This document shows, in pieces, positions 13,758 through 24,758 of a stretch of 64,000 nt of DNA. The DNA is from Trichoderma breve. Taxonomy: Eukaryota > Ascomycota > Sordariomycetes > Hypocreales > Hypocreaceae. How positions within the stretch are numbered: the stretch's first letter is position 1; every line of letters starts with the position of its first letter. Under the pieces are notes generated by a model. That model saw nothing but the letters and a program-made list of their open reading frames with translations, made no database searches and was not told where the DNA came from. The DNA lies in NCBI RefSeq assembly GCF_028502605.1, contig NC_079233.1, positions 3,286,001 through 3,350,000 on the forward strand. Reading direction: 5' to 3'. A program made the translations under genes and the position numbers.

Positions 13758-14097
13758 AATAATAAATATATTTAAAAATATTAAATTATTAATTATATTA
13801 ATTATATATTATTTATAAAAATAATATATATAAAATTATAATATTATTTAAATTTAAATATATATATTTATTATTATATTACTAAAATTATTTATAATAT
13901 ATTAATATAAATATTATATATAAAATTATTTTAAGTAAATTTATTTATATTAATTTATTATAAAAATTTTAAATTTTAATTACTAAAAATAAATAAAATA
14001 ATATATTTTTTAATTAACTTATAAAAGTTAAAAATCTCGCAAAATTATATATCCCTATAAGGGTATTTATAGTATTAAATCCATAGCCTCCTAGCTA

Positions 14098-15426
14098 CTA
14101 ATACAGCTCTAAGTTTACTATATCATTCTCTACAAAGCCAACCTCCGAGTCATATACTTGTGAGGTCAACTCATCGCCCAAGACAAACCCAACCTTGGCC
14201 AAAAGAGTGCCTGTAAATAGTACACCACTAGTGTCAATACGCTCAAGCTTGTTACTAGACTCGCTCTTTAAGCTAGAATCAGTGCTTTCCAACAAATCTT
14301 TGATGAAGGATTGGTAAATGTTGTCATCTGAGATCGCCGCGCTGAAGACGTCGAAAAAAATCTGTTCGAAATTGCAACGGCTGAAGAACAGGAAGCAGTT
14401 GAGACTCTTTTTGGGTTTGACGAATGGATGCCCAGTGACGAATTTGTGGATCTGGCGAATCCATTGTTGATGCGTTGACGTTGAGCCTCAACATGGTTGG
14501 CAGCATTCTTCTGCCTTGGATCAAAGGAGTCATGAGGTTTAATCCATAACTTTGATACTTCGAGTGGGTGCTGTCAGTACCAGGCATAGTTGGTTCAACA
14601 GCGCCGTGGTGAGTAAAAAAAGCCTTGCAGAACAGGGCCTCGAGTAAGTTGCTTTGAATTTGATACCATTCATCAGATATTTGCTTGGATGGGGACTCCC
14701 AAAGTTTGATGAAATTGGCCGTTCCATGGCCGTTTTCAGCCACAAGATGAAATAATGAAGAGTATCGTATTTTCCCAGGAGGATAGATTGCATATGTTGG
14801 GAAAATGTTCGCCGTCTGGGGACATTACACTGCCCAACATACGGTCAAACGTATTTAGAATTCCTGGCGTCGGTAACAAAGCTGGCATAACCAACCGGCG
14901 AGGACCAATGGCTGTCTTTGCTCTGCCTTGACTTGATACGAGTAAGGGCAGCGGTAGAAACAATCTTGCCCTGTAGTTCTATAATTTCTGGCCTGATGGT
15001 TGCGAACAGCATGTCCACAACGGCATTGGCGCTACCATGAGCTTCTATCGCAGCCTGATACGGGAGAGATTGGGCGCCAATTAGGCGGTTACCTAGAATA
15101 TCGTCAAGCAAGCGTAGAGCAACAGCTTTCAAGTCTGACAATATAAAGGGATGATGAATAGTAGTGCTCTTTTTAACTAAAGTAAGCATCTGGTACAGTA
15201 AAATTAGGGGGTCGGGGAGACTAACAACTCTGACTTCTTCGGGAAGAGCAAGCCGCTTTTCATCATCATGCTTTGGGGACATAACTTCATTGTGCAATTT
15301 CTCGTTGTAGGGAACGATATCAATGATGGCAGAAGCAACCTTGATGGAAGGCGTTATCGTGGACTGTCGCAGAGGCCGTAAAGTTCGTTGATCGGGACAA
15401 TACTGAACTTTATGGCTCTTTTGACC
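14098..15426 (-). pseudogene. Frameshifted relic of an unidentified protein gene
   Basis: Read on the minus strand, protein-like sequence continues for more than 1.2 kb but changes frame several times. The first open segment (about 15,426-14,845, roughly 190 codons, with SDLKAVALRLLDDILGNRL inside) ends at a stop. Plausible coding then continues in a different frame around 14,743-14,460 (ENGHGTANFIKLWESPSKQ), and in a third frame to a stop at 14,098, including NFEQIFFDVFSAAISDDN and DSSLKSESSNKLE. No donor/acceptor pairs that rejoin the frames were obvious, there is no clear ATG with upstream context, and an in-frame TGA lies just before 15,426. I do not recognise the family. Composition is ordinary, so decay was by indels rather than RIP. 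A multi-exon live gene with introns I missed is the alternative. Confidence 0.5.
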
Positions 15427-16101
15427 TCAAATGGCGCAAGGCTTGACCTTTGGGCATTTGGATACAAGACGGCCTGGGCCATTACAAAAGACCCATGTCA
15501 AACACTATTTGCATGGGCCTTTGTGACCCCATCCCGCCACACGATATACAACATCTTTCTTCGGAGAGAGGCACCCTGAACTAACCTGGTGAGTTGACAA
15601 AACGAGCTTTCAAGAGAATAAAAAGTCTGCAATATATACAGTTTGAATACAATGAAAAGATCATATGATAGCCGCGGATGAGAGAGAATACGGGGAAGGA
15701 TGGTGATAAGGAACCCCAATTCTTGCAATCTAAACTCAATTGACTGGCTATTTGCTCCAGTGGCTCATTAGGTGTCATCTACCTGCTTTGCTTTAAACAG
15801 GAGAATTTTTGTTTCTGTGACAGCTCACGCTTTAATATATTATTTCGTGCAGAGATACAAGGCTCTAGAGCCCCTAGCAATTGGGTGCAAGTAGGAGGTG
15901 CATGGGAAAGGGCTGTGTAAAGTGGGGTTGACCTTGGATGAGTGTATTAACTCTGCTCCCCTGAAACATAAACAATTTAGAGAAAAAACAATAATGAAGT
16001 AAAAACCAATGCGTAACAATTTATTTATATGTATTGGCTAGATGGAATAAAAAGCAGAAATATTAGTTTCGATTTATTTAGACTAAATGAAACGCAAAAA
16101 A
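15427..16101. other. Non-coding stretch between gene relic and tRNA
   Basis: I see no gene here. A 63-codon plus-strand frame at 15,388-15,579 and minus-strand frames at 15,498-15,778 have no recognisable features. The stretch becomes AT-richer toward the tRNA. Confidence 0.5.
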
Positions 16102-16182
16102 AACCCCCCGCGGGACTCGAACCCGCAATCTTAAGATTCCATCTATAGAAGTCTTACGCCTTAGCCATTAGGCCAGGGGGGC
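16102..16182 (-). tRNA. tRNA-Arg(UCU) with an 8-nt intron
   Basis: On the minus strand the sequence folds as a cloverleaf. The acceptor is GCCCCCC pairing with GGGGGGT (one G-U closing pair), the D stem is GCCT/AGGC, the anticodon stem is TAAGA/TCTTA, and the T stem is GCGGG/CCCGC with a TTCGAGT loop. The anticodon loop reads CTTCTAA once an 8-base intron (TAGATGGA) is removed from its normal place one base 3' of the anticodon, giving anticodon TCT. A run of T follows immediately on the transcribed strand (16,096-16,103), a typical RNA polymerase III terminator. The 3' CCA is not encoded, as is normal in eukaryotes. The gene stands alone between the AT block with its gene relic and COG6. Confidence 0.93.
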
Positions 16183-16513
16183 TTGCTGAGCTATTACTAG
16201 CTCCTTGTGGTGATAGGACGCCGACTCAGTTTACTTATAAGCATACACCGGTCTCCAAGCCCTTTTCTACAGCAAGTACAAGTTCAATTTCTCAACCTAA
16301 TACTTAACTTTCTTTAAAATTAAATAAATAATACCCTTTTTAAAATTTAATTATTATTACTTTATATTTTAATAATTAATACTTCAACATTTTATTACAT
16401 TTAATTTAAAATTATTAAATAATTTTAATTATTATGAAATCGTATGACTTACACGTCTACGGTTCATACACCAATTACCTTATGTAGTCGCATCTCGCTC
16501 TTCGACTGCTCCA
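16183..16513. other. COG6 upstream region with a small AT-rich patch
   Basis: Contains a roughly 130-bp very AT-rich island (about 16,310-16,440) resembling the large block in composition, then the presumed COG6 promoter and leader. No gene is seen. Confidence 0.5.
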
Positions 16514-18595
16514 ATGGCTTCACCGAATAGTGCCAATCCTCATCATGGCCTATCGTGGACCTCTTCAAGTGCACCTAGTGGGAAAGGAGCTGATCTTATG
16601 GTCCTAAAGGCTGCATCTGTACTTTCCACTTCTTATTCTGATAACGACTTTCGCGATGCCATTCTCTTAGCCGATCAACGATTCGTGGGAAGCAGTGGTA
16701 AAACTAGGCGCCTACTTCGTCTGGATCTTCTAGGAGAAGCAATTAGCTGCAATGGCGAAATTGTTAAGGAAATGGGCGCTGTTGCAGAGGTACGTTAGAC
16801 CCTACCCATTCCCAATAGGATACTGTGGTAGTAACCCAAGCAGCGACTGAAACTCGTCCGAGGAGTAGTGGATAGATTGAACTCTAGGATCGAGGATATA
16901 AAATGCCAAATCGATCTGGCTCATGACCGAACCGCACCGGCATTGCAAGGAATGTCGTCCCTTTTCGAGCAGCGCATGGAAATCGAGAGGAAGCAAGAGA
17001 CTCTCAGCGCAGTTGAACGTTATTTCGTTATGACAGAGGACGAGATTGACTCTCTTACTTCAACTATCAGACCAGTTGACAATGAATTTTTCACCAATCT
17101 ACAAAAGGCGAAGAATATCACTCTTGGCTGCGACATTCTTCTTGGATTTGAAAACCAAACCCTCGGCTTAGAATTGATCGACCGGACGTCTGTGCATATA
17201 AATATGGCTTTCCAAAAGCTTTACAAGTGGGTTCAGCAAGAATTCAGGACACTGAATTTAGAAAATCCCAATGTGAATCCTTGCATGCGACAGGCTTTAC
17301 GAGTCCTTGCAGAAAGGCCTTCTCTGTTTCAGAATTGTCTGGACTTTTTTTCAGCATCCAGAGAACGATTTTTATCAGAAGCTTTTCACTGCGCCCTTAC
17401 AGGCATTACACCACAAGGGACCGAAGATGCAACTACTAGGCCTATTGATCTAACAGCACATGATCCTCTCCGCTATGTCGGCGATATGTTTGCTTGGGTT
17501 CACTCTGCCACGGTGGGCGAGAGAGAAGCGCTTGAGACTCTTTTTGCTGTCGACAAGAATGATGTATTCAAAACGTCAACCACAAGTCTAAATGCAAATC
17601 TCTGGACTCTACCCTCGGATGAGGCTTCGCAAGGCACCGATTTCAAGGTTCTTGAAGCCCTCAGCCACCTAATGGATCGTAGTTTCTCGCCTGTTGTTCG
17701 AATACTACGTCAACGGGTCGAGCAGGCAGTACAATCCAACGAGGATGTCATTCCTGCCTACAAGATCTCCACGCTTCTCAATTTCTACAGAGCTACCTTT
17801 GAAAAGCTTCTGGGTTCAGGATCGGGCTTAGAAGATTGTACAGGAGGTCTTGAGAAAGAAGCTAAGAGACAGTTCCGATCACTCGTCAGAGATAATATTC
17901 TCTCTATCCAAGGAGAGTTCCAGCAAGTCCCTTCGAACCTAGAACCACCTCGATTTCTTCAAGATGCCTTTAAGCAGCTTGGTACCATTCTGCAGACTTA
18001 CGAATCCTCCTTATCTGCGTCTGCAGATTCTGGCAGCGAGGCACAGAGCATATTGTCACAAGCTTTTGATCCATTTATGTCTGGCTGCGAGGAGATAGCA
18101 AAGCCTATGACGTATCCCGAGGGCGGAATATTCCTTGTCAACTGCAAACTTGCGGCGGCTCTTTGTCTTGACAGCTTTGAAAGTACAATTTCCCGAGCGA
18201 GTCAGATTCGAGAAGATATTTCAAGGGACGTCCTGAACTTGGTTGATAACCAACATATTACTTTTCGCCAGAAATCGGGTTTGGATACCCTGCTAAACTT
18301 CTTAGACAACGGTAAACTTGCTGAGATAGATCAAGCTTCTGTTATTCAAGCAAGCCAGGAGCTCGACGATTTTCTTCCTTCCGCATTGATGGACGCAATG
18401 GACAGGCTGAAGGGACTACAAGATTCAGAAATAGCTCGTGCTATTGTAGAACAGGCAGCTGAAAAATTCTGCACTGATTTCGAGAGATTGGAAGAGGCTA
18501 TTGAAAGGCAGAGCGGCGATGAGGACGTATCCAGTCCACTTGGGGACTTAAGATTCTCAAGGACATCGGCTGATATCCGCGTGCTCCTCTCTTGA
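16514..18595 (+). CDS. COG6: Conserved oligomeric Golgi complex subunit 6
   Basis: Two exons, 16514-16789 and 16844-18595 (54-nt intron, phase 0, GTACGT donor), encode about 675 residues, the normal length for Cog6. The first exon carries a low-complexity Ser/Pro N-terminus followed by the conserved start of the family, a helix leading into LLRLDLLGEAISCNGEIVKE. Exon 2 opens with RLKLVRGVVDRLNSR, the coiled-coil part that packs with the other lobe-B subunits, and the rest is the all-helical C-terminal rod. Cog6 belongs to lobe B (Cog5-8) of the COG tether, which captures retrograde intra-Golgi vesicles and keeps glycosyltransferases in their cisternae. The start ATG is the first in frame after the promoter region. 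The gene converges on SDS23 with 194 bp between stops. Confidence 0.92.
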
Positions 18596-18789
18596 TACTG
18601 AAAACATGATGAATCCAAACTAATATACTTACTACCATAATATATTAATTAACTCTCAAAGTACATGCTTCACCCTTCATCAATTACATCGTATTTAGCA
18701 TTATCAAAGAGTATGAACATTTGTGCAACGCCTGTGTCAAGAACAGCCTCAAAAGTTTTCCACGAATTAAACTCGAATATCACAGTACG

Positions 18790-20359
18790 TTACCTCCTTG
18801 TTTCCACGCTGGACCGTAAAGACTCTACGCTGGGCCGTACGGAGCTGCTCGAGCTGCGTCGGCGGCGTACTCTCTGTTCCCATGGCTCAGAGGGGTGCAA
18901 TCCTGTAGATTTGGCAAATATGTTGAGAATATCTGTTAGCGAGACCACTCCGATTAGTTTTCCTGACAACAGAGCCCCGGCCATCGAAGCTGCCGGAACG
19001 GTGACTGCAGGCACAGCAGATGCAATCGGTCCTGGAACTGTCCCCGCTGATATAGAAGTTTGTGATGTGGTCATTGGTGTCGTAGGCGTTGACATAGGTG
19101 ACGATTGTGGTCCTGCATCCACAATCCACATCCGATGCGATTTTGTTGCCACCAATTTGGCTACGGTGTGTGCCAATGTTGAGTAAGGGTTTACGTAGAA
19201 AACGGGATAGACATCCTGTCCCCTTTCCACCCCTTTTTCGTTTAGAATGATGGAAATGAAGTGCATACAAGAGTTACCAAGCAAATATGCACTCGAGGAG
19301 CTTGTCAAATGCCGCACGTCCTTTGTTGAGATGTTGCCCACCACATTTTGTCCGTTGTCTACAATAGCTACGCTTGAAAGACCCTCATCATACATGAGTG
19401 ATAAAGCTTCAGTAAGAGGAGCGTCGGCGCTAAGGGCTTGTCAGTTCGACTTCCTGAGTATGTAGTGCATTACTATTGGCATTGAGTGTACTCACTGGAC
19501 GGAGATTATCGGCCGCACTCCAATTCCTAACTCTTGTAGCGTGACTGGATTAAGTCGTTCAATGGTGGGAAAATTGATCCCTTCGTTCCAGAAGAACTCC
19601 ACCATGCGAAGTTGGCTTATAATCCCAATAACATTCCCAGCTTGTTCAGTAACCAAGATTCTGTGTATTCCGCTACCAAGCTTTTCTATAGCTTGAGCTA
19701 GATTCACACCTGAGTCCAATTTGACGATGGCTTCTCTGGAACACAAGGTCTGGATCTCGCGAAGTGATATACGAGCTCCTCCTTGAGCCTTGGTCATGAT
19801 GTCATGAAAAAGCGTGGCTTGATCACTCTCAGGCCGAGAAACACCCACAACGGTGAGGAGGTAGGCATTCAGATCGTTATAATCAAAACAGAATGTTGGC
19901 GATGTAGCAGAAGCTTCGTCTCTGACGAGAACAACGCCGGTTGAACTCTGGAGGAGCATCTGGTAATGGCGTCAGTATGGACAGAACAACCATGCGAATT
20001 CAATGGGTCGCATTTACCAATGTGGCTTCCTCCACGCTACCTCCGATTTCAATCCAGTTTACATCCTCAGCTGTAATAAGCTCTCCTATGGTGATGTCTC
20101 TCCATTCTCGCCCGACAAACTTGGGGTTTTGGTGTTTGTTGGTGGAAGGTGGGTGAATGAGAAGGTCTTGGATTGCAGCTTGGGTCAGAGAGGGGTGTCG
20201 ATGGCGGGGCGAAGGTGGAGGATTGCGGAATCCTTCAGTGAAGCTTTGTCGATGGGAAGCCTTGCTGGTGCTCGAGCTCGAAGGCGACCTGTGTGGCGAC
20301 GGCGAGGCCTTTGCCTCAGGTAACTTGGAGGGAATATCTGAATCGGTATTGAAAGACAT
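18790..20359 (-). CDS. SDS23: Sds23/Moc1-type CBS-domain protein
   Basis: Three exons on the minus strand, 20359-20018, 19959-19496 and 19429-18790, give about 481 residues. The N-terminal 90 residues are Ser/Pro-rich and disordered. Four CBS-type modules follow, recognisable by [43 protein letters not shown] and MWIVDAGP with [16 protein letters not shown] near the end. The tail is Arg/Ser-rich (RRRRSSSSS), a likely phosphorylation and nuclear-import region. In yeasts Sds23/Moc1 binds and restrains PP2A/PP6-type phosphatases and links nutrient and stress signals to mitotic entry and sexual development; that role is inferred here from the family. A Thr/Ser/Pro-rich insertion (about residues 350-400) interrupts the last CBS pair. 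It is transcribed divergently from the importin gene. Confidence 0.9.
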
Positions 20360-21118
20360 ATTAAATCCTGCTGTTGTTGCGTCCTTATCCGTTACATATT
20401 AACAGGATTTCATGGAGAGAACAGCAAGTGGGTAAAAGTTGATCGAAGAGTGAGTGTATGGCGTATGCGCAAGCGAAGCAACTTGTAGGTGATCCAGAGA
20501 AGATGTACCAGTCGTACTCCTCTCACCTCACTACGGCCGACCTTAGCAGTACCTGTGGCGGTACTCAGCACGTCGCAATACTGTAAGAGGCTTCCTCAGT
20601 AGCTCCATTGCTCCATTCTTTTTTGCGATCTTAGGTAGGTAGGTGGCTTAATCTCGGGTATCTTCATGAGACCGAAAGTACCTTGAATTCTTTGCCACGA
20701 GATACATGCCAAGGAAATATTTGGTTTACTCAAAGATGATGCTAACGATATTAAATGTTATAAATTTTGAACGAGTTTCAAGGCCGGCAATTGATTTATC
20801 TCACGAATTTTGATGTGAGCGTTTACTTATCGGCTCGAAGTACCTACCAGATACTCGGCATAGTTTCGACTGATTAGATAGGCACTATCGCAGTTTAATT
20901 TTTTCAGCACACGCCCAAGACATACCACACACCCTTCCCCTCCCCCACCTTGCTCTGTTACGCCCACCACAGAACTTCGATTTCTGTATTGCCTACTTTT
21001 CTTTTTTGTCCAGCCGCTAACTGAGCCGCGATAAAGAGTCTTTACCTCTTGACCTGATTGTTCAAACAACTTCGCAGGCATAGCTGCGCGGCGTTCTCGT
21101 CCGTTAGCCGTCGCAATC
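20360..21118. promoter_or_regulatory. Divergent promoter region SDS23 / PSE1
   Basis: 759 bp shared by two start codons. It contains a short GGTA tandem (about 20,634-20,645), a perfect 6-bp inverted repeat AGTACC-TGTGGC-GGTACT (20,548-20,565), and a C/T-rich stretch on the importin side, common in fungal leaders. No gene is seen, and the boundaries of the two promoters cannot be read from sequence. Confidence 0.5.
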
Positions 21119-24100
21119 ATGTCCCTTCTATCCCCAGACATACATGCAGAGCTCACGCAGCTTTTGCAGGCACTTCAGGCTTCCGACAATGGCATCCGAT
21201 CTCAAGCTGAGGAGCATCTCCAGAACAGCTGGACAAACTCGCGTCCAGAAGTCCTTCTAATGGGACTTGCGGAGCAGATACAAGCTGGTGCAGATAATGC
21301 GGTATGCTTCACTCCCACGAGGTTTACGACTTCCGAATGGTTAGTGTATGAGCTGTTCCCTAACGTATTTATCTAGATTCGATCTTTCGCTGCCGTCATA
21401 TTCAGACGGATTTCTTCAAAAACCCGGAAAACCGACACTGGGAACAACGTGGATATGTTTTATTCGCTAGTAAAGGACCAAGCCATCGTCATTCGCCAGA
21501 AACTACTCGAGACCCTAGGCTCTGAAACCGATCGAGCAGTTCGAAACAAAATTAGCGATGCCGTTGCTGAGGTCGCGCGGCAATACACAGATAATAGTCA
21601 GCCTCCATAGCCAGCACTGCGTCTTATCCGATCCTTGGCACGCTTCTCACTTGATACTAACTCGGATTTTTTTTTGTAGATGATTCTTGGCCGGAACTTC
21701 TGGGAGCGCTCTTCCAGTTAAGCCAGGCAATAGAAGCTGAAAAGCGCGAGACCGCATACAGAGTTTTTGCTACGACTCCCGGAATCATCGAGAAGCAACA
21801 CGAGGAAGCCGTTCTGCAGGCCTTCCAAAGAGGATTCAAAGATGACGCAGTACAGGTACAGTAATTCGTTCGCATGATGGAGGCAGCTTCTGACCACTCA
21901 CTGTTTTACTTAGGTCCGATTGGCCGCTATGGATGCTTTTGCATCTTTCTTCAGGACGATCAGCAAGAAAGGCCAATCCAAGTACTATGCTCTCATTCCC
22001 GATGTGCTCAATATTCTCCCCCCTATCAAGGACAGCCAAGACTCGGATGACTTGAGCAAAGCTCTCGTGGCCCTCATTGACCTGGCGGAGACGGCACCGA
22101 AAATGTTCAAACCTCTCTTCCACAACTTGGTCCAGTTCAGCATCTCGGTAGTCCAAGACAAAGAACTGGATACTATTTGCCGACAGAATGCATTGGAATT
22201 AATGGCTACCTTCGCTGATTATGCCCCATCGATGTGCCGAAAGGATGCGTCTTACACGACCGATATGATCACTCAGTGCCTGAGTTTGATGACTGATCTT
22301 GGCGAAGATGATGACGATGCTACCGAATGGCTGGCATCTGATGATGTGAGTAATCGATAGAGATGGTTCAACCATAGGGGCAATTTACTAATTGTATTCC
22401 ACAGCTTGAGGCAGATGAGAGTGATCAGAACCATGTTGCTGGAGAGCAAACTATGGATCGCCTGGCTAATAAGCTGGGGGGCCAGACAATCCTTGCTCCC
22501 ACCTTCAACTGGCTTCCGCGAATGATGACGTCCATGGCTTGGAGAGATCGACATGCTGCACTCATGGCGATTTCTGCCATTTCGGAGGGCTGCCGGGATC
22601 TCATGATCGGAGAGCTTAGCCAAGTTCTTGACTTGGTGATCCCAGCTCTCCAAGATCCACATCCTCGTGTGCGATGGGCTGGCTGCAACGCTTTAGGGCA
22701 AATGAGTACTGATTTTGCGCCCAAAATGCAAACCGATTTCTATGACCGGATTTTGAAAGCCATTATTCCTGTCCTTAACTCGCCAGAGGCTCGTGTAAAA
22801 TCTCATGCGGCTGCAGCCCTGGTAAACTTTTGTGAGGAAGCGGAAAAGTCCATTCTGGAACCCTACCTGGATGAGCTCTTATCACACTTGTTCCAATTGC
22901 TTCAAAGCGAGAAACGATTTGTTCAGGAGCAGGCATTATCCACAATCGCAACTATAGCCGACGCAGCCGAGGCGGCATTTGCAAAATACTACGATACCCT
23001 AATGCCTCTTCTCGTCAATGTTCTTCAGACTCAGAGTGAGAAGGAGTATAGGCTACTACGAGCCAAAGCAATGGAGTGTGCAACTCTTATTGCCCTTGCT
23101 GTTGGAAAAGAGCGACTTGGGCAGGATGCCATGACTCTTGTTAATCTCCTAGCTCACATCCAGACAAATATCACGGATGCAGATGATCCGCAGGCACAAT
23201 ATCTTATGCATTGCTGGGGTCGTATGTGCCGCGTTCTTGGTACTGATTTCATTCCTTTCCTTGAGAATGTTATGCCACCACTTCTTGAACTTGCCATGGC
23301 CAAGCCGGATATCCAGCTGCTGGACGATGATGAGCAAGCAGAGCAAATGCAAGGCGAAGAGGGCTGGGAGTTTGTACCACTCAAGGGCAAAATGATTGGC
23401 ATTCGCACTAGTACCATGGATGACAAGAATATGGCTATTGAGCTCTTGGTTGTTTATGCTCAGGTGCTCGAAGGTGCTTTTGCACCATTCGTCGCAAATA
23501 TCATGGAGAAGATTGCCCTGCCCGGTCTTTCGTTCTTCTTTCACGATCCTGTCCGTTATATCTCGGCCAAGCTTGTTCCGCAGCTGCTCAGCTCGTATAA
23601 AAAGGCTTACGGTTGCCCTTCAAACGAGCTAACTGGCCTGTGGAATGCGACCGTGGATAAGCTATTGGAGGTACTCACGGCTGAACCAGGAATTGATACA
23701 CTTGCGGAGATGTATCAGTGTTTCTACGAGTCTGTGCAAGTCCTGGGCAAAGAGTGTCTTACGATAGACCATATGAACCGATTTATCGACTCCTCGCTCT
23801 CTGCACTGGAGGATTATAAAGACCGGGTGGCAGAGCGTGCTGATGCTAAGGAAGGGGCCACTGCTGATGACGTGGAGGACGAAGCAGAGGAGACCCTGAT
23901 AGCGATCGAAGATGACCAAACGCTTCTCTCTGATATGAACAAAGCATTTCACTCTATCTTCAAGAACCACGGCGTTTCATTTCTGCCCGCTTGGGAGCGC
24001 CTCATGTCTACTTATGAAGGATTTCTTTCGTCACCTGATCCAACGCAGCGACAATGGGGTCTCTGCATCATGGACGATGTTTTGGAGTACTGTGGCCCCC

Positions 24101-24758
24101 AAAGTATTCGATATGCGACGTACATTCAACAGCCCCTTATTGATGGCTGCCAGGATGCCTCTGCAGCGATCCGTCAAGCAGCTGCATACGGTATTGGAGT
24201 TGCAGCACATAGAGGCGGCGCTGCGTGGTCCCCCTTCCTAGGCGGATCAGTGCCGTTCCTGTTTCAAGTCACCCAGGTTCCCGATGCTCGGAACGAAGAC
24301 AACGTTTATGCTACAGAAAATGCCTCAGCTGCCATTGCCAAGATTCTCCATTACAACTCCGGCAACGTTGATGATGTTAACACAATAATCACGCGGTGGA
24401 TTGACACATTACCAGTAACCAACGATGAAGAAGCGGCACCGTATGCCTATGCATATCTAGCAGAGCTGATTGATCGGTGAGTTGCATAGCATTTACCCAA
24501 TGAGTAAAGAATGATAGAAACGAGGGCATGTGGCTAATTCAAATTTGCAGTCAATACCCATCCGTAATGAACCAAGCTGGCAAGGTTTTTGTATTCATTG
24601 CACAGGCCCTGGAAGCAGAAACACTTCAGGGGCAAACGGCTAGCCGTGTAGCTGCCGCGACAAAAATTCTTCTAACTGCTGCAAATGTAGACCCAATGCC
24701 ACTGCTTCAGCAATTCTCTCCAGAGTCACAGCGAACTATCATGGGATATTTCAGCTAA
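21119..24758 (+). CDS. PSE1: Importin beta-3 type karyopherin (Pse1/Kap121)
   Basis: Six exons (21119-21301, 21377-21596, 21680-21855, 21914-22345, 22405-24476, 24551-24758) encode about 1096 residues, close to yeast Kap121 (1089). The N-terminus, with HAELTQLLQALQASDNGIR then EEHLQNSW, is the importin-beta N-terminal repeat; HEAT repeats continue to the C-terminus, for example PHPRVRWAGCNALGQMSTDF and SPEARVKSHAAAALVNF. An acidic loop around DDDEQAEQMQGEEGWEF is characteristic of this karyopherin. The protein carries ribosomal proteins and other cargo with Lys-rich signals into the nucleus in a Ran-GTP dependent way. Intron 2 uses a weak GTCAGC donor, chosen because it alone keeps the frame into WPELLGALFQ; the others are ordinary GT-AG introns. 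Confidence 0.95.

Larger units (their letters stand above)
1..14035. repeat. Extreme AT-rich, RIP-like repeat block (open at left edge)
   Basis: This stretch is nearly pure A+T; sampled lines contain only about 1-4 G or C per 60 bases. No reading frame of 60 codons exists in any frame, against dense coding from 16.5 kb onward. Surviving C sits overwhelmingly in CpT and surviving G in ApG; CpG is essentially absent and CpA rare, as expected after saturating C-to-T mutation of repeats (RIP, described in Neurospora and other Pezizomycotina). Degraded copies of one repeat family are scattered through it in both orientations. No rRNA, tRNA or protein gene is visible, which argues against mitochondrial DNA. 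It could be a mutated transposon cluster, an AT isochore or a centromere or pericentromere segment; the sequence alone does not decide. The right boundary, about 14,030-14,040, is abrupt. Confidence 0.85.

Noticed and set aside
1..14035. Mitochondrial DNA or an assembly chimera as source of the AT block
   Set aside because: No mitochondrial gene, rRNA or tRNA is visible and composition is far below usual fungal mtDNA G+C. The residual-CpT pattern and repeat copies fit RIP better. An assembly error cannot be fully excluded from sequence alone.
1..14035. Telomere or subtelomere
   Set aside because: No TTAGGG or CCCTAA arrays occur anywhere in the block.
15388..15579. 63-codon plus-strand frame near the gene relic
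   Set aside because: No domain or signal, low complexity of support, and opposite to the better-supported minus-strand relic.
18665..19186. 173-codon plus-strand frame
   Set aside because: Lies antisense to the CBS-domain exon of SDS23; its sequence has no family signature and is a shadow of the real gene.
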